A DNA stretch of 64,000 bases from an uncultured bacterium (GCA_903908715.1 CAIVSY010000061.1:1-64000); one strand, 5' to 3'. Counted from the stretch's first letter, positions 25,602 through 35,190 are shown. The notes: a model not told the origin generated them from the sequence alone. Numbers and translations are program-made.

Positions 25602-26459
25602 ATGAAAATGAGCGGTGAAAAGGCGGTGCGATTTGGTTTGATGCTGCTGGCTTTTTCATCGCTTGCGAGCCTTTTGCTTATTGCTGTGTTCATTCTCAAG
25701 GAGGGCGTACCCTTTATTATCCATTACGGGGTTCGTGAATTCCTGCTGGGTTTGAACTGGCAGCCCCACAAGCAGGAATACGGCATATACCCGATGATTA
25801 TCTCGTCGTTGTGGGTGACGATCGGTGCGATGTTAATCGGTGCGCCCCTCGGTATTGCCGGCGCGATTTTCCTGAATGAATTCGTTCCGCGGACCGTGAT
25901 GCGGATTATCAAGCCGACGATTGAACTGTTGGCGGGCATTCCTTCTGTCGTCTATGGCTTTATCGGTGTGATGGTGCTCGCCCCGTTTATCCGTGCCTAT
26001 ATGGGAGGGCCTGGGCTTTCGGTGCTTGCGGCGTCGGTCATTCTTGGCATCATGATTCTGCCCACGATAATCAGTATTTCCACGGATGCAATTGGCGCTG
26101 TGCCGAACACCTATCGTGAGGCGGCCTTGTCCCTCGGCGCGACAAGGTGGCAGAGTGTGTACATGGTCACGATCAAGGCGGCGCGTTCGGGTATTGTGGC
26201 CAGCATCATCCTCGCGATGGGGCGTGCGCTGGGGGAGACGATGGCGGTTATCATGGTGGCGGGAAATGCAGTTCGTGTGCCGCATACGCCGCTCGATTCG
26301 GTCCGCACGTTGACGGCCAACATCGCGATGGAAATGGGGCAGGCCTCCGGGATGCATCGCCAGGCGTTGTTCGCGACCGGAGTTATACTGCTTTGTGTGA
26401 TCATGCTGTTGAACGGTATTGCGATTTCCGTGGTGAGAGGAGGCGTCAGGAGGAAATGA
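25602..26459 (+). CDS. pstC: Phosphate ABC transporter permease PstC
   Basis: This is one of two integral membrane subunits of the phosphate importer. The 285-residue protein has six predicted membrane segments, and the permease EAA-type loop reads YREAALSLGATRWQSVY. The ELLAGIPSVVYGFIG and RALGETMAVIMVAGN motifs are typical of PstC/PstA. Its stop overlaps the pstA start by four bases (ATGA). No unusual features are seen. Confidence 0.93.
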   Translation: MKMSGEKAVRFGLMLLAFSSLASLLLIAVFILKEGVPFIIHYGVREFLLGLNWQPHKQEYGIYPMIISSLWVTIGAMLIGAPLGIAGAIFLNEFVPRTVMRIIKPTIELLAGIPSVVYGFIGVMVLAPFIRAYMGGPGLSVLAASVILGIMILPTIISISTDAIGAVPNTYREAALSLGATRWQSVYMVTIKAARSGIVASIILAMGRALGETMAVIMVAGNAVRVPHTPLDSVRTLTANIAMEMGQASGMHRQALFATGVILLCVIMLLNGIAISVVRGGVRRK

Positions 26460-27295
26460 GAATACCTCCCCGCTATTCCCAGATTCTGGCTGTTGGGCTG
26501 ATGGGGGCTGCCACGCTCTTGACTCTTCTGGTCCTGGTCTTTGTGGTGGTGTTTGTACTTGGCAAGGGACTGCCGGCGGTGAACCTGCAGTTCCTTTTCG
26601 GCATGCCGCGGGACATGGGCCGTGCCGGGGGAATTCTGCCGGCGATTGTCGGAACGGTGCTTCTACCCCTTGTGGCTATTGCCATCGCTATGCCACTGGG
26701 GGTCGGGACCGCGGTGTATCTGGCGGAGTATACACGCGAGACCCGGCTGACCAAGGTTTTGCGGTTCGGAACGGACTGCCTTGCGGGCATACCATCGATC
26801 ATCTTCGGTCTATTCGGGTTTATTTTCTTTGTTGTCATGCTCAAGATGGGGTGGTGTCTTCTCTCCGGCGGCCTGACGTTGGCGATTATGATTCTCCCCA
26901 CGATTATTCGCACATCGGAAGAGGCCATACGGGCGGTACCCAACGCCTATCGTGAGGTCAGTTTTTCGCTCGGTGCCACACGGTGGGAGACCGTGCTGAA
27001 GGTCGTGTTGCCCAATGCCTTGCCTGGAATCGTTACCGGAGTGATGCTTGGGGTAGGCAGATCCGTTGGGGAGACGGCAGCCGTGATTTTCACCGCGGGA
27101 TCGGCTTTGAGGTTGCCCGCCACGATGTTTGATTCGGTGCGAACGATGGCTGTCCACTTCTACATCCTGGCCCGGGAGGGCATATCGGCGGAAAACGCCT
27201 ACGGGACCGCGGCCGTGCTGATCATCTCCATCCTGCTGATCAACCTGGCCACCTATGGCATGATGCACAGGATGCTGGCTGCGAGGACCAAATGA
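26456..27295 (+). CDS. pstA: Phosphate ABC transporter permease PstA
   Basis: This is the second permease subunit, 279 residues, with six hydrophobic segments. The coupling loop is YREVSFSLGATRWETVL, and CLAGIPSIIFGLFGF and GRSVGETAAVIFTAGSA are family motifs. I placed the start at the ATG (26456) that overlaps the pstC stop, with an AGGAGG site just upstream; a longer frame through pstC is spurious. Its stop overlaps the first pstB by four bases. In this transporter the coupling loops of PstA and PstC contact two different ATPases, which is relevant to the unequal PstB pair downstream. Confidence 0.93.
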   Translation: MRIPPRYSQILAVGLMGAATLLTLLVLVFVVVFVLGKGLPAVNLQFLFGMPRDMGRAGGILPAIVGTVLLPLVAIAIAMPLGVGTAVYLAEYTRETRLTKVLRFGTDCLAGIPSIIFGLFGFIFFVVMLKMGWCLLSGGLTLAIMILPTIIRTSEEAIRAVPNAYREVSFSLGATRWETVLKVVLPNALPGIVTGVMLGVGRSVGETAAVIFTAGSALRLPATMFDSVRTMAVHFYILAREGISAENAYGTAAVLIISILLINLATYGMMHRMLAARTK

Positions 27296-28062
27296 GCGGC
27301 GATACGAACAGCAAGCTTGTTCTCCGCGACTTCAGCGTGTTCCACGGGAAGGATCACTCGTTGCGGCGGGTCTCGATGGACGTCAAGACCAACCGCATTC
27401 TCGGTGTGATCGGACCGGCAGGTTCAGGGAAGACAACCTTTCTGCGGGCCTTGAACCGTCTGAATGATCTGACTCCGGAAATACGCACTGAGGGGACGGC
27501 GCTGCTGGACGGGGATGATATCTATGGCGGCAGCTATGATGTGGTTCGGCTGCGCAAGCGGGTCGGAATGCTTTTTGCCCTGCCTGTGGCGTTGCCAATG
27601 TCCATTTACGACAACGTGCTATACGGCCCGCGGCTTTCAGGGGTTCGTGACCGGCGCCGTTTGTCTGAGGTGGTTGAGCGCAGCTTAACCGCTGCTTTTC
27701 TGTGGGATGAGGTCAAGGATCGACTCCAGATGTCGGGTTTGCGGTTGTCCGGCGGTCAGCAGCAGCGGTTATGCCTGGCTCGCGTACTGGCCATGGAGGA
27801 ACTGGAGGTTATTCTGCTGGATGAGCCCTGTTCAGGTTTGGACCCGATCTCGACGGCCAAGATTGAGGATGCCCTAACCATCCTGAAGGATCGATACACA
27901 ATCATACTTGTGACTAACAATACCAAGCAGGCTGCGCGTGTGGCGGATGAAACTGCGTTCTTCCTGATGGGGGAAATGGTTGAAATGGGGCCCACGGGCA
28001 CCGTATTCACTGTTCCTGCCGATCCGCGGACAGGCGAATATATCACGGGAAAATTCGGGTGA
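27292..28062 (+). CDS. pstB: PstB-like ATPase, copy 1 (Q-loop and H-loop lost)
   Basis: This is a 256-residue ABC ATPase of the phosphate importer. Intact motifs are Walker [10 protein letters not shown] (41-49), signature LSGGQ (152-156), Walker B VILLDE (173-178) and D-loop SGLDP. Two catalytic switch residues are replaced. The Q-loop Gln, normally FQ, is Ala 96 (LFALP), and the H-loop His, normally VTHN, is Asn 209 (VTNN). Alone it should be a poor ATPase, but its LSGGQ can complete the site of the next gene's product. It is coupled to pstA and to copy 2 by four-base overlaps. Confidence 0.93.
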   Translation: MSGDTNSKLVLRDFSVFHGKDHSLRRVSMDVKTNRILGVIGPAGSGKTTFLRALNRLNDLTPEIRTEGTALLDGDDIYGGSYDVVRLRKRVGMLFALPVALPMSIYDNVLYGPRLSGVRDRRRLSEVVERSLTAAFLWDEVKDRLQMSGLRLSGGQQQRLCLARVLAMEELEVILLDEPCSGLDPISTAKIEDALTILKDRYTIILVTNNTKQAARVADETAFFLMGEMVEMGPTGTVFTVPADPRTGEYITGKFG

Positions 28063-28826
28063 GCGGCATGATGGACTGCGCCATAACGGTACGTGACCTG
28101 GACCTGTACTACGGGACATTCCAGGCGCTCAAGAAGGTGCCGTTGGATGTCATGCGTCACCGGATCACGGCGCTAATCGGTCCATCCGGTTGCGGCAAGT
28201 CGACCCTGCTGCGGACGCTTAACCGTATGAATGATCTTGTTCCCGGCGTGCGGATCCAGGGGCAGATCCTGCTGGAAGGCCGGGATATTTATGCGGCTGA
28301 CATGGATGTGTGTGCCCTGCGGAAACGGGTTGGAATGGTGTTTCAGCGTCCGAATCCCTTTCCGCTTTCCATACGTGACAATGTCACCTTCGGGCTGCGG
28401 GTGGCCGGCCAGACTGATCGGGACGTTCAGGATGAGGTGGTGGAGCAGTCGCTCAAGGGGGCCTGGCTATGGGACCAGTTGAAGGATCAGTTGAACCGAT
28501 CGGCCCTGGAATTGCCCATGGACCAGCAACAGCGATTATGCGTGGCGCGGGTGTTGGCGGTGGAGCCCGAGGTCATTCTGATGGATGAGCCCTGTTCCGC
28601 GCTGGACCCGATTGCAACCGCGAGAATCGAGGAACTGATGCTCGATCTCAAGACTCGTTATACGATTGTGATCGTTACGCACAACATGCAGCAGGCCGCA
28701 AGGATATCGGATTACTCCGGTTACATGTTGCTGGGGGATATGGTGGAGTTTGGCGCCACGTCGGGCGTGTTCACAAGCCCGAAGGACAAGCGGACACAGG
28801 ATTATGTGAGCGGACGGTATGGTTGA
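28059..28826 (+). CDS. pstB: PstB-like ATPase, copy 2 (signature motif lost)
   Basis: This is a 255-residue ABC ATPase starting at a GTG that overlaps the previous stop; ATG 28068 is an alternative. Walker [10 protein letters not shown] (41-49), Q-loop VFQRP (Gln 96), Walker B VILMDE (172-177), D-loop SALDP and H-loop VTHN (His 208) are all intact. The signature motif at 152-156 reads LPMDQ instead of LSGGQ, although the following QQRL is kept. The defects are the mirror image of copy 1, so the pair most simply forms a heterodimer with one working ATP site made of copy 2 Walker motifs and copy 1 LSGGQ. phoU follows 16 bases downstream. Confidence 0.93.
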   Translation: MSGMMDCAITVRDLDLYYGTFQALKKVPLDVMRHRITALIGPSGCGKSTLLRTLNRMNDLVPGVRIQGQILLEGRDIYAADMDVCALRKRVGMVFQRPNPFPLSIRDNVTFGLRVAGQTDRDVQDEVVEQSLKGAWLWDQLKDQLNRSALELPMDQQQRLCVARVLAVEPEVILMDEPCSALDPIATARIEELMLDLKTRYTIVIVTHNMQQAARISDYSGYMLLGDMVEFGATSGVFTSPKDKRTQDYVSGRYG

Positions 28827-28842
28827 ATATGGAGGGTGATGC

Positions 28843-29499
28843 ATGCAACGGCATTTTGATGAGGAACTTCAGGCTCTGAAACTGCAATTGATGAAGATGA
28901 GTGCCCTGGCCGAAGCCATGATCAGTGAAGCGGTCAAGGCGCTTATGGATCGGGATCCAAGCAGGGTCCAGACGGTGTATGAGCGGGAGAAGGAGGTCAA
29001 CCATCTGCAGGTTGTCATCGATGAGATGTGTCTCACGCTGATTGCTCTTCACCAGCCAGCGGCGGGTGATCTGCGGTTCATTCTGGGCGCGGCCAAGACC
29101 AATAGCGACCTTGAGCGGCTGGCTGACCTTGCCGTGAATATCGTGGATGAGGCAAAGGAATTGATGGAGCAACCGCCCTTGAAGCCCTTCGGCATCCTGC
29201 CACGGATGGCGATACTGGCACGCACCATGGTGCGGGATAGCCTGCATGCGTTCGTCAATCGCGAACCAGGCAAGGCGCGGGAGGTTCTGTTGCGGGACGA
29301 CGAGTTGGACCAGCTCAAGCGGGATGTCACGGCCGAACTGACGGATTACATGAGCCGGGATCCATCGGCGGTTTCGCGGGGACTGGCTCTTGTTCTGGTG
29401 GCCAGGAACCTCGAGCGGGTGGGGGACCACGCCACGAATATCGCGGAGAACACTATTTTTGTTGTCGAGGGCCGGGATGTACGGCATCACGGCGGTTAA
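28843..29499 (+). CDS. phoU: Phosphate signalling protein PhoU
   Basis: This cytoplasmic regulator links the Pst transporter to the Pho two-component system and restrains phosphate uptake. The 218 residues form two three-helix bundles, each with the metal-binding E/DxxxD pattern (DLERLADLAVNI in the first repeat, NLERVGDHATNIAE in the second). Length is normal for the family. It closes the core pst operon; the ROK kinase start lies 10 bases beyond its stop. No phoR or phoB gene is in the window. Confidence 0.94.
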   Translation: MQRHFDEELQALKLQLMKMSALAEAMISEAVKALMDRDPSRVQTVYEREKEVNHLQVVIDEMCLTLIALHQPAAGDLRFILGAAKTNSDLERLADLAVNIVDEAKELMEQPPLKPFGILPRMAILARTMVRDSLHAFVNREPGKAREVLLRDDELDQLKRDVTAELTDYMSRDPSAVSRGLALVLVARNLERVGDHATNIAENTIFVVEGRDVRHHGG

Positions 29500-29509
29500 G
29501 GAGAAACGG

Positions 29510-30490
29510 ATGAATCTTCTCGGGATCGATATCGGCGGGACAAAGACTGCCGTTGTAGTGGGAAATGACAAGGGACAGATTACGGCCTCGCGCCGGATGC
29601 CGACACCTTCGGATACGATTGAGCATTACCGGAAGCGGCTTGTTGAGCTTTGTCATGAGGTGTTGCAGCAGGCAGGCATACCGGTGTCCAGCGTCGATGC
29701 CGTTGGGATTTCCGCGCCGGGACCGCTGGACTGCAGGCGGGGAGTCCTCATTGCACCGCCCAACAATCCAGGGTGGCGGGATGTGCCGATCGTCGAAATG
29801 GTGCAACAGTCTTTCGCTGCGCCCGTGTTCATGAACAACGATGCCAACGCATGTGCCCTTGCCGAATCGTACTTTGGCGAGCACCGGGGTGCCCGGAATC
29901 TCGTGTATCTGACGTTCAGCACCGGGATGGGGGGCGGGATCATTATGAACGGGGATCTTGTGCAGGGGGCCACGGACACGGGGGGCGAGGTTGGACACAT
30001 GATCCTTGAGGCTGGCGGCCGCCTTTGCGGTTGCGGACAGCTGGGATGCTGGGAAGCATATGTGGGCGGGCGGAAGGTCGCCGAGCATCTCAGGGAAACC
30101 ATTCGGTCCGGCAGCGTGCATACGAGCATTGTGGAGAAGGCGGGCGGGATTGATGCAATCAATATGCAGGCTTTTGAGGCCGCTGCGCGCGAGGGGGACA
30201 GGTTTGCGCTGGCCGAGTGGGATGCTTTCACGGAGCGTGTCGCCCAGGGAATCGGTGTTCTCATCATGGTCCTCAATCCCGACGTTGTCATCCTCGGTAC
30301 GATCGGCATTCATGCCGGCGAGTTTGTGATGGGACCTATCCGTGACAAGTTGCCGAAGTATACATGGAAGTGGCCGCTGGAAGCTTGCAAGGTGACAGCG
30401 AGTTCGCTTGGCGGCAAGATCGGGGAGCTTTCGGCCCTGGCTGTGGCTGCCTCCGGATTGCGGCATTCAAAGTCCGTCCGGCAGGCTTGA
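29510..30490 (+). CDS. ROK-family sugar kinase (glucokinase-like)
   Basis: This is a 326-residue ASKHA-fold kinase that probably phosphorylates glucose, N-acetylglucosamine or N-acetylmannosamine with ATP. Motifs are LGIDIGGTKTAVV (phosphate 1), FMNNDANACALAE (catalytic Asp), STGMGGGII (phosphate 2), and the ROK zinc motif GRLCGCGQLGCWE. There is no N-terminal helix-turn-helix, so it is an enzyme rather than a NagC-type repressor. An AAGGAG site overlaps the phoU stop just upstream, so it is co-transcribed with the pst genes. The exact sugar cannot be told from sequence. Confidence 0.9.
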   Translation: MNLLGIDIGGTKTAVVVGNDKGQITASRRMPTPSDTIEHYRKRLVELCHEVLQQAGIPVSSVDAVGISAPGPLDCRRGVLIAPPNNPGWRDVPIVEMVQQSFAAPVFMNNDANACALAESYFGEHRGARNLVYLTFSTGMGGGIIMNGDLVQGATDTGGEVGHMILEAGGRLCGCGQLGCWEAYVGGRKVAEHLRETIRSGSVHTSIVEKAGGIDAINMQAFEAAAREGDRFALAEWDAFTERVAQGIGVLIMVLNPDVVILGTIGIHAGEFVMGPIRDKLPKYTWKWPLEACKVTASSLGGKIGELSALAVAASGLRHSKSVRQA

Positions 30491-30549
30491 TGACGTCGGT
30501 TGGTTCAAGTGGAAGATCAAGATGGTTGTTCGAGTTCAGGAGTGTTGAA

Positions 30550-31641
30550 ATGCTGGAATTAAAACCTGATTTTGAGAAGGTGCTGGACCGTTATGAAGCG
30601 TGGTGGAATTGCTCCATTGTGGATCGGCCACTGGTTTCACTCACAGTGGCAAAACCGGAAGACCGTCTTTTGCCTATGCCCCGGAAGAGCCATGGCAGCC
30701 ATCGTGAGCGCTGGCTGGATACGGAGTATATCGTGGAGAGGGCTTCCATTTCACTCAGGAATCATGTGTTCCTTGGCGACAGTCTCCCTGTGACGTTTCC
30801 AAACCTCGGTCCGGAGGTCTTTTCCGCCTTTTACGGCTGCGAGATGGAGTATGGTGCGGATACGGGGTGGAGCAGACCCATTCTGCATGACATGAGCGAG
30901 GCTTCCCTGGCCGGGATCAAACTGGACAAGGGGAATTTCTACTATCGCAAGGTGCTGGAAATCATGGATGCCATGATCGAGGCTGGACGTGGAGTCTTCC
31001 TCGTGGGGTATACGGATCTGCATGGGGGTGCCGATGCCCTGGCGGCATTCCGCGATCCCCAGGAACTGTTGTTTGATACCGTGGAGAATCCTGAGGCCGT
31101 GAAGGCTCTGTGTGACCGGATCACTGATGATTTCCTGAACGTGTATGATTTGTACCACGACAGAATCAAGGCCGCAGGAATGACCAGCACAACATGGTGC
31201 CCCATTACCTGTAAGGGTAAGTTCCATATTCCTTCCAATGATTTCTCCTGCATGATCTCCGATGAAGCTTTCGAGAACCTGTTTGTCGACGGGATTATTC
31301 GCGAGTGTCGTCACATGGATCGTAACTTATACCACCTGGATGGCCCACAGGCTCTTCGCTTCCTCGATCGATTGCTGGATATTCCGGAAATCCACGCCAT
31401 TCAGTGGGTTCCCGGTGCCGGGCATGATTACTGGGGTGACTGGATCGAGGTTTACCAGCGGATCCAGTCGCGCAACCGGGCGGTTCAGATCAATAGCGTT
31501 CCCTATGCCGACTTGCCGCGCCTTTTCTCGGTGTTGAAGCCGGAGGGTATCTGGATTAACGGAGTGTCGGGCATTTCCACGCAAGAGGAAGCGGAGTCAG
31601 CCCTGCGACTGATTTCAGGATGGACCCGGAGGATTGCCTGA
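30550..31641 (+). CDS. Uroporphyrinogen decarboxylase-like (corrinoid methyltransferase-type) protein
   Basis: The 363-residue protein is of the UroD/MtaA fold group. It starts MLELKPDFEKVLDRYEAWWN, as in a large family often found in Lentisphaerae and other PVC genomes. Late motifs are TTWCPITCKGKFHIPSNDFSCM, HLDGPQALRFLD and a QWVPGAGH segment. Such proteins are frequently labelled trimethylamine corrinoid protein or methylcobamide methyltransferase by similarity; few have been tested. The Cys/His positions could bind zinc for thiol activation, but I cannot prove this. An AGGAG site precedes the chosen ATG. It ends the pst-ROK run, 59 bases after the kinase. Confidence 0.7.
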   Translation: MLELKPDFEKVLDRYEAWWNCSIVDRPLVSLTVAKPEDRLLPMPRKSHGSHRERWLDTEYIVERASISLRNHVFLGDSLPVTFPNLGPEVFSAFYGCEMEYGADTGWSRPILHDMSEASLAGIKLDKGNFYYRKVLEIMDAMIEAGRGVFLVGYTDLHGGADALAAFRDPQELLFDTVENPEAVKALCDRITDDFLNVYDLYHDRIKAAGMTSTTWCPITCKGKFHIPSNDFSCMISDEAFENLFVDGIIRECRHMDRNLYHLDGPQALRFLDRLLDIPEIHAIQWVPGAGHDYWGDWIEVYQRIQSRNRAVQINSVPYADLPRLFSVLKPEGIWINGVSGISTQEEAESALRLISGWTRRIA

Positions 31642-31725
31642 ACCGGTGACTTGCCGCAGGGTCTTTTCCCGTCGCGGAAGTTCCTTTTTCTGCAGGTCGG
31701 ATATGGCAAATGACAGGGGAACTGT

Positions 31726-32475
31726 ATGACGAAAACGGAAATCCTCTACGGAAGGCAGCCGGTTTGCGAAATGCTTATTGCAGGGCGTCGAGCCGTGCGT
31801 CGGCTTATCATGGCGGATAACGTGCGCCGTTCGGCGGCCATGATTGTCCAGTTTGAAAAACTTGCGGCCAGACGTGAGTTGGCGATCGAGACAGTCCACC
31901 CGCGGGAACTTGACCGCATATGCCGGAGCGGGAATCATCAAGGTGTGGCAGCGGAGGCCTCTGAATATGTATATGCCGAATGGCACGATCTTCGTGAACC
32001 ATCGGCATCCGGACGGCGACCTGCCTTGTACCTGCTGGTCGATCACGTCCAGGATCCGCAGAATCTTGGATCCATGCTCAGGTCTGCGGATGCGGCAGGT
32101 GTTACGGGCGTCATCATACCACGCAGCAAGGCGGCATCTGTGACGCCTGCCGTGACCCGGGCGTCCGCGGGCGCCGCGGAGCATGTGTCTGTGGCCATGG
32201 TGGGAAACTTGACCAATGTCATGCGCGATCTCAAGGAGGACGGTGTTTGTCTGGCAGGACTGGAAGCGGGATCTGAGTCGACGCTGTACACGGTCGCGGC
32301 TCTGACAGGTCCGGTGGCCCTTGTCGTCGGGGGTGAGGATGAGGGGCTGGGCCGGTTGGTTCGTGACCTTTGTGACGTGCGGATCCGGATACCCATGCTC
32401 GGTCGCGTCGGTTCGCTGAATGCCGCGGTTTCGGCGGCGATTGCCTTGTTTGAAGTCCGGCGCCAGCAGGCGTGA
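31726..32475 (+). CDS. rlmB: TrmH/SpoU-family rRNA 2'-O-methyltransferase (RlmB-like)
   Basis: This is a SPOUT-knot methyltransferase that probably modifies a 23S rRNA ribose (G2251 in E. coli). The 249-residue protein has the N-terminal substrate-binding domain (YGRQPVCEMLIAGRRAVRRL). The three SpoU motifs follow: VDHVQDPQNLGSMLRSADAAG (motif 1), VVGGEDEGL (motif 2) and RVGSLNAAVSAAIALFE (motif 3, knot). Length fits RlmB. Substrate specificity within the family is inferred. It is followed 34 bases later by dinB. Confidence 0.88.
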   Translation: MTKTEILYGRQPVCEMLIAGRRAVRRLIMADNVRRSAAMIVQFEKLAARRELAIETVHPRELDRICRSGNHQGVAAEASEYVYAEWHDLREPSASGRRPALYLLVDHVQDPQNLGSMLRSADAAGVTGVIIPRSKAASVTPAVTRASAGAAEHVSVAMVGNLTNVMRDLKEDGVCLAGLEAGSESTLYTVAALTGPVALVVGGEDEGLGRLVRDLCDVRIRIPMLGRVGSLNAAVSAAIALFEVRRQQA

Positions 32476-32509
32476 GCAATCAGCCCTTCGTATGCGCGAT
32501 GTTGCTGCC

Positions 32510-33721
32510 ATGAAGGTGCCTGTCAGAACGATCCTGCATGTTGACATGGATGCATTTTACGCTGCCGTTGAGCAGTTGGATAACCCCGTATGGCGTGGCA
32601 AGCCTGTGATCGTTGGGGCTCCTCCGGACCGTCGTGGTGTTGTTGCCACCTGTTCTTATGAAGCCCGACGGTATGGTGTGCACTCCGCGATGCCATCCCG
32701 AGCGGCTGGCAAGCTATGTCCATCCGGCATTTTCGTGCCTCCACGGATGGAGCGGTATGAGGAGGTCTCTGCGATCATTATGGGCATTTTTCTGGAGTTT
32801 ACTCCACTGGTTGAGCCGCTATCCCTGGATGAAGCGTTCCTTGATGTCAGTGGTGCGCCGGCACAATGGGGGGGTGGAATTTCCATAGCAAAGGAACTCA
32901 AACGTCGAATTTGTGAAAGGACTGGTGGCTTGACTGCCTCGGTGGGGGTTGCGAGAAACAAGTTTCTGGCGAAGGTGGCCAGTGACCTGAATAAGCCGGA
33001 TGGCTTGACGGTTGTTCCTGACGACGTCAACGGGGTGATTGCATTTCTCGCGCCCTTACCGGTAAAGAGACTGTGGGGTGTCGGGAAGGTTTCGGAGGAG
33101 CGATTGAGCCAGGCGGGGATCCGTACGATCGGGCAGTTGCAGGTTCTGCCCCACGCCGTACTGGAAGAGTATTTTGGTGTCGCCGGCGCAAAGCATATTC
33201 AAGAACTTTGTTCCGGAGTTGACGATCGTCCCGTTGAAACAGCCATTGAGGAGAAGAGTTTTTCCGGGGAGCATACTTTCGATCAGGATTGTGCAGATAT
33301 GGAGAAGGTTCGCCAGGTTCTTCTGGAACAGGTGGAGCGGGTCGGGGAACGACTGCGCGCTGCAGGGAGGACGGGGAGCACGGTTCATATCAAGGTGCGA
33401 TTTGGTGATTTTCGTACGATTACCCGCCAAACGGCAATCAAACCACCGACTGATAGCGATAAGACCCTGCGTGATGCGGCCTTTACGTTGCTTTCCAGGG
33501 AAAATATTTGCCAGCCTGTCCGGCTCATCGGGTTTGGGGTCAGCGGGCTTGCGCATTCCGGGAATGGTGAGCCGGTGGGGGAGCAGTTGCTGCTTGGTGA
33601 CCTGTTGCCTTCCGGGCTGGATATGCGCCAGGCTGCATTGGATAGGGCGGTTGACCGTTTGCGTCAGACCTTCGGACGACACGCCCTGAAGCGGGGACAA
33701 TGGCGAAGCCCAAGCGAATGA
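32510..33721 (+). CDS. dinB: DNA polymerase IV (Y family)
   Basis: This is a low-fidelity translesion polymerase. The 403-residue protein begins MKVPVRTILHVDMDAFYAAVEQ, containing the first catalytic Asp. It has CSYEARRYGVHSAMPS and SLDEAFLDVSG (catalytic Asp-Glu), the helix-hairpin-helix thumb (VKRLWGVGKVSEERL) and the little-finger domain. The normal DinB length is about 350; the extra residues are a C-terminal extension including VDRLRQTFGRHALKRGQW. No clear ribosome site exists before ATG 32510 or the in-frame ATG at 32492. I see no LexA box. It is convergent with the symporter gene. Confidence 0.93.
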   Translation: MKVPVRTILHVDMDAFYAAVEQLDNPVWRGKPVIVGAPPDRRGVVATCSYEARRYGVHSAMPSRAAGKLCPSGIFVPPRMERYEEVSAIIMGIFLEFTPLVEPLSLDEAFLDVSGAPAQWGGGISIAKELKRRICERTGGLTASVGVARNKFLAKVASDLNKPDGLTVVPDDVNGVIAFLAPLPVKRLWGVGKVSEERLSQAGIRTIGQLQVLPHAVLEEYFGVAGAKHIQELCSGVDDRPVETAIEEKSFSGEHTFDQDCADMEKVRQVLLEQVERVGERLRAAGRTGSTVHIKVRFGDFRTITRQTAIKPPTDSDKTLRDAAFTLLSRENICQPVRLIGFGVSGLAHSGNGEPVGEQLLLGDLLPSGLDMRQAALDRAVDRLRQTFGRHALKRGQWRSPSE

Positions 33722-33733
33722 TACCTGCAGGGT

Positions 33734-35065
33734 TCAAGGATCCTGGATATGGAGGCGGGTTTCGGTAACGATTACACCACTCAGAACCAGCAGGGAAATC
33801 AGGTTTGGGATAGCCATGAAGGCATTGGCGATATCGGCGAACGACCAGACGGTGGGGAGGGAGATGACGGAACCGACCATGACGGCGGCAACCCAAAGCC
33901 ATCGGTAGGGCAGGATGACCTTTTTGCCCCAGAGGTACTCGGCTGCCTTTTCCCCGTAATACGACCAGCCCAGGATGGTTGAAAAGACGAAGGTCAACAA
34001 ACCAAAGGTCAGGATGACGGGCCCGATGACGGGAAAGTCGGAGAAAGCGGCTTTTGTAAGCAGAGCGCCGTTCAGGCCGGAATGCCAGTGCCCCGAATTG
34101 ACCAGAACAATGCCTGTAAGGGCGCAGACGACAACCGTGTCCCAGAAAACTCCGGTTGCCGAAACGAGGGCTTGTCGCACAGGGTTGCGGGTCTGTGCGG
34201 CCGCGGCGACAATCGGGGCGCTTCCCATGCCCGCTTCGTTGGAAAACAAGCCGCGGGCAATGCCAAAGCGCATGGCCTCACGCATTCCAGCGCCAATGAA
34301 ACCACCAATGGCCGCATGACCTGTGAAGGCGGAGGAAAAGATCAGCCGGAGTGTTTCAGGCAAGGTCTCAAACCGGAGTACAAGCAAAAGCAGGCATCCT
34401 GAAATGTAGAATACGGCCATGAACGGAACGAGCTTTTCGCAGGTTCGCGAGATGGACCGGATGCCCCCGAGGATGACGACGGCCGTCAGGATGGTCAGGA
34501 CGGTGCCTGTGGCCCATCCGGGAAGGTTGAAGGTTTCGCGGGCAAGGGAGGAAATGGAATTGGCCTGCACCATATTGCCAATCCCAAAGGCGGCAACGGC
34601 AGTGAAAGCGGCAAAAGCGATCGCAAGCCACCGGGATTTCATTCCGCGTTCCAAGGCGTACATGGGGCCGCCCGCCATGGAGCCGTCGGCCATTGTGATG
34701 CGGTATTTGATGGCAAGGACCGCTTCGCCATACTTCGTCGCAATCCCGAAGACTCCGGTAAGCCACATCCAGAAGACCGCTCCCGGTCCTCCGGCCGCAA
34801 TTGCTGTGGCGACACCGACGATGTTGCCGGTGCCGATGGTGGCGGCCAAGGCCGTTGTCAGGGCGCCGAAATGGCTGATGTCACCTTCCCCCTCACGCGT
34901 CCTGGAAAAGGACAAGCGGATTGCCCGGAAGATGTGGCGCTGAATGAACCCGAGGCGGAATGTGAGAAACAGGTGTACACCAAATAGTAACGCCAGCATT
35001 GGCGGGCCCCAGACGATCGCGTTAACCTGCTGTAGAAGAGTTTCAATTGCATGCATGATTTCCAT
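33734..35065 (-). CDS. Sodium:alanine/glycine symporter family transporter
   Basis: This is a 443-residue polytopic carrier of the AgcS (sodium:amino acid symporter) family, importing alanine or glycine with Na+. Typical motifs are GALTTALAATIGTGNIVGVA near residue 80 and GGPGAVFWMWLTGVFGIATKYGE, followed by FSNEAGMGSAPI around residue 270. About ten membrane helices are visible. The substrate is inferred from the family only. It stands alone on the minus strand between dinB and the exonuclease gene. Confidence 0.92.
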   Translation of the reverse strand: MEIMHAIETLLQQVNAIVWGPPMLALLFGVHLFLTFRLGFIQRHIFRAIRLSFSRTREGEGDISHFGALTTALAATIGTGNIVGVATAIAAGGPGAVFWMWLTGVFGIATKYGEAVLAIKYRITMADGSMAGGPMYALERGMKSRWLAIAFAAFTAVAAFGIGNMVQANSISSLARETFNLPGWATGTVLTILTAVVILGGIRSISRTCEKLVPFMAVFYISGCLLLLVLRFETLPETLRLIFSSAFTGHAAIGGFIGAGMREAMRFGIARGLFSNEAGMGSAPIVAAAAQTRNPVRQALVSATGVFWDTVVVCALTGIVLVNSGHWHSGLNGALLTKAAFSDFPVIGPVILTFGLLTFVFSTILGWSYYGEKAAEYLWGKKVILPYRWLWVAAVMVGSVISLPTVWSFADIANAFMAIPNLISLLVLSGVIVTETRLHIQDP

Positions 35066-35190
35066 CTCCTGAAATCAACGGATTAAGTCCGGCAAAGTAC
35101 TCTACGCGGAGGAGAATAGGCAAGCCGGATTCGGTGCCGGTTTGGGAGCAGTTCGGGGGATTCTGTCCAGTGCTCAGTTCAGGGTGATTC

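Noticed and set aside
29453-30466. 337-residue open frame, minus strand
   Set aside because: Antisense to the ROK kinase, whose motifs are complete.
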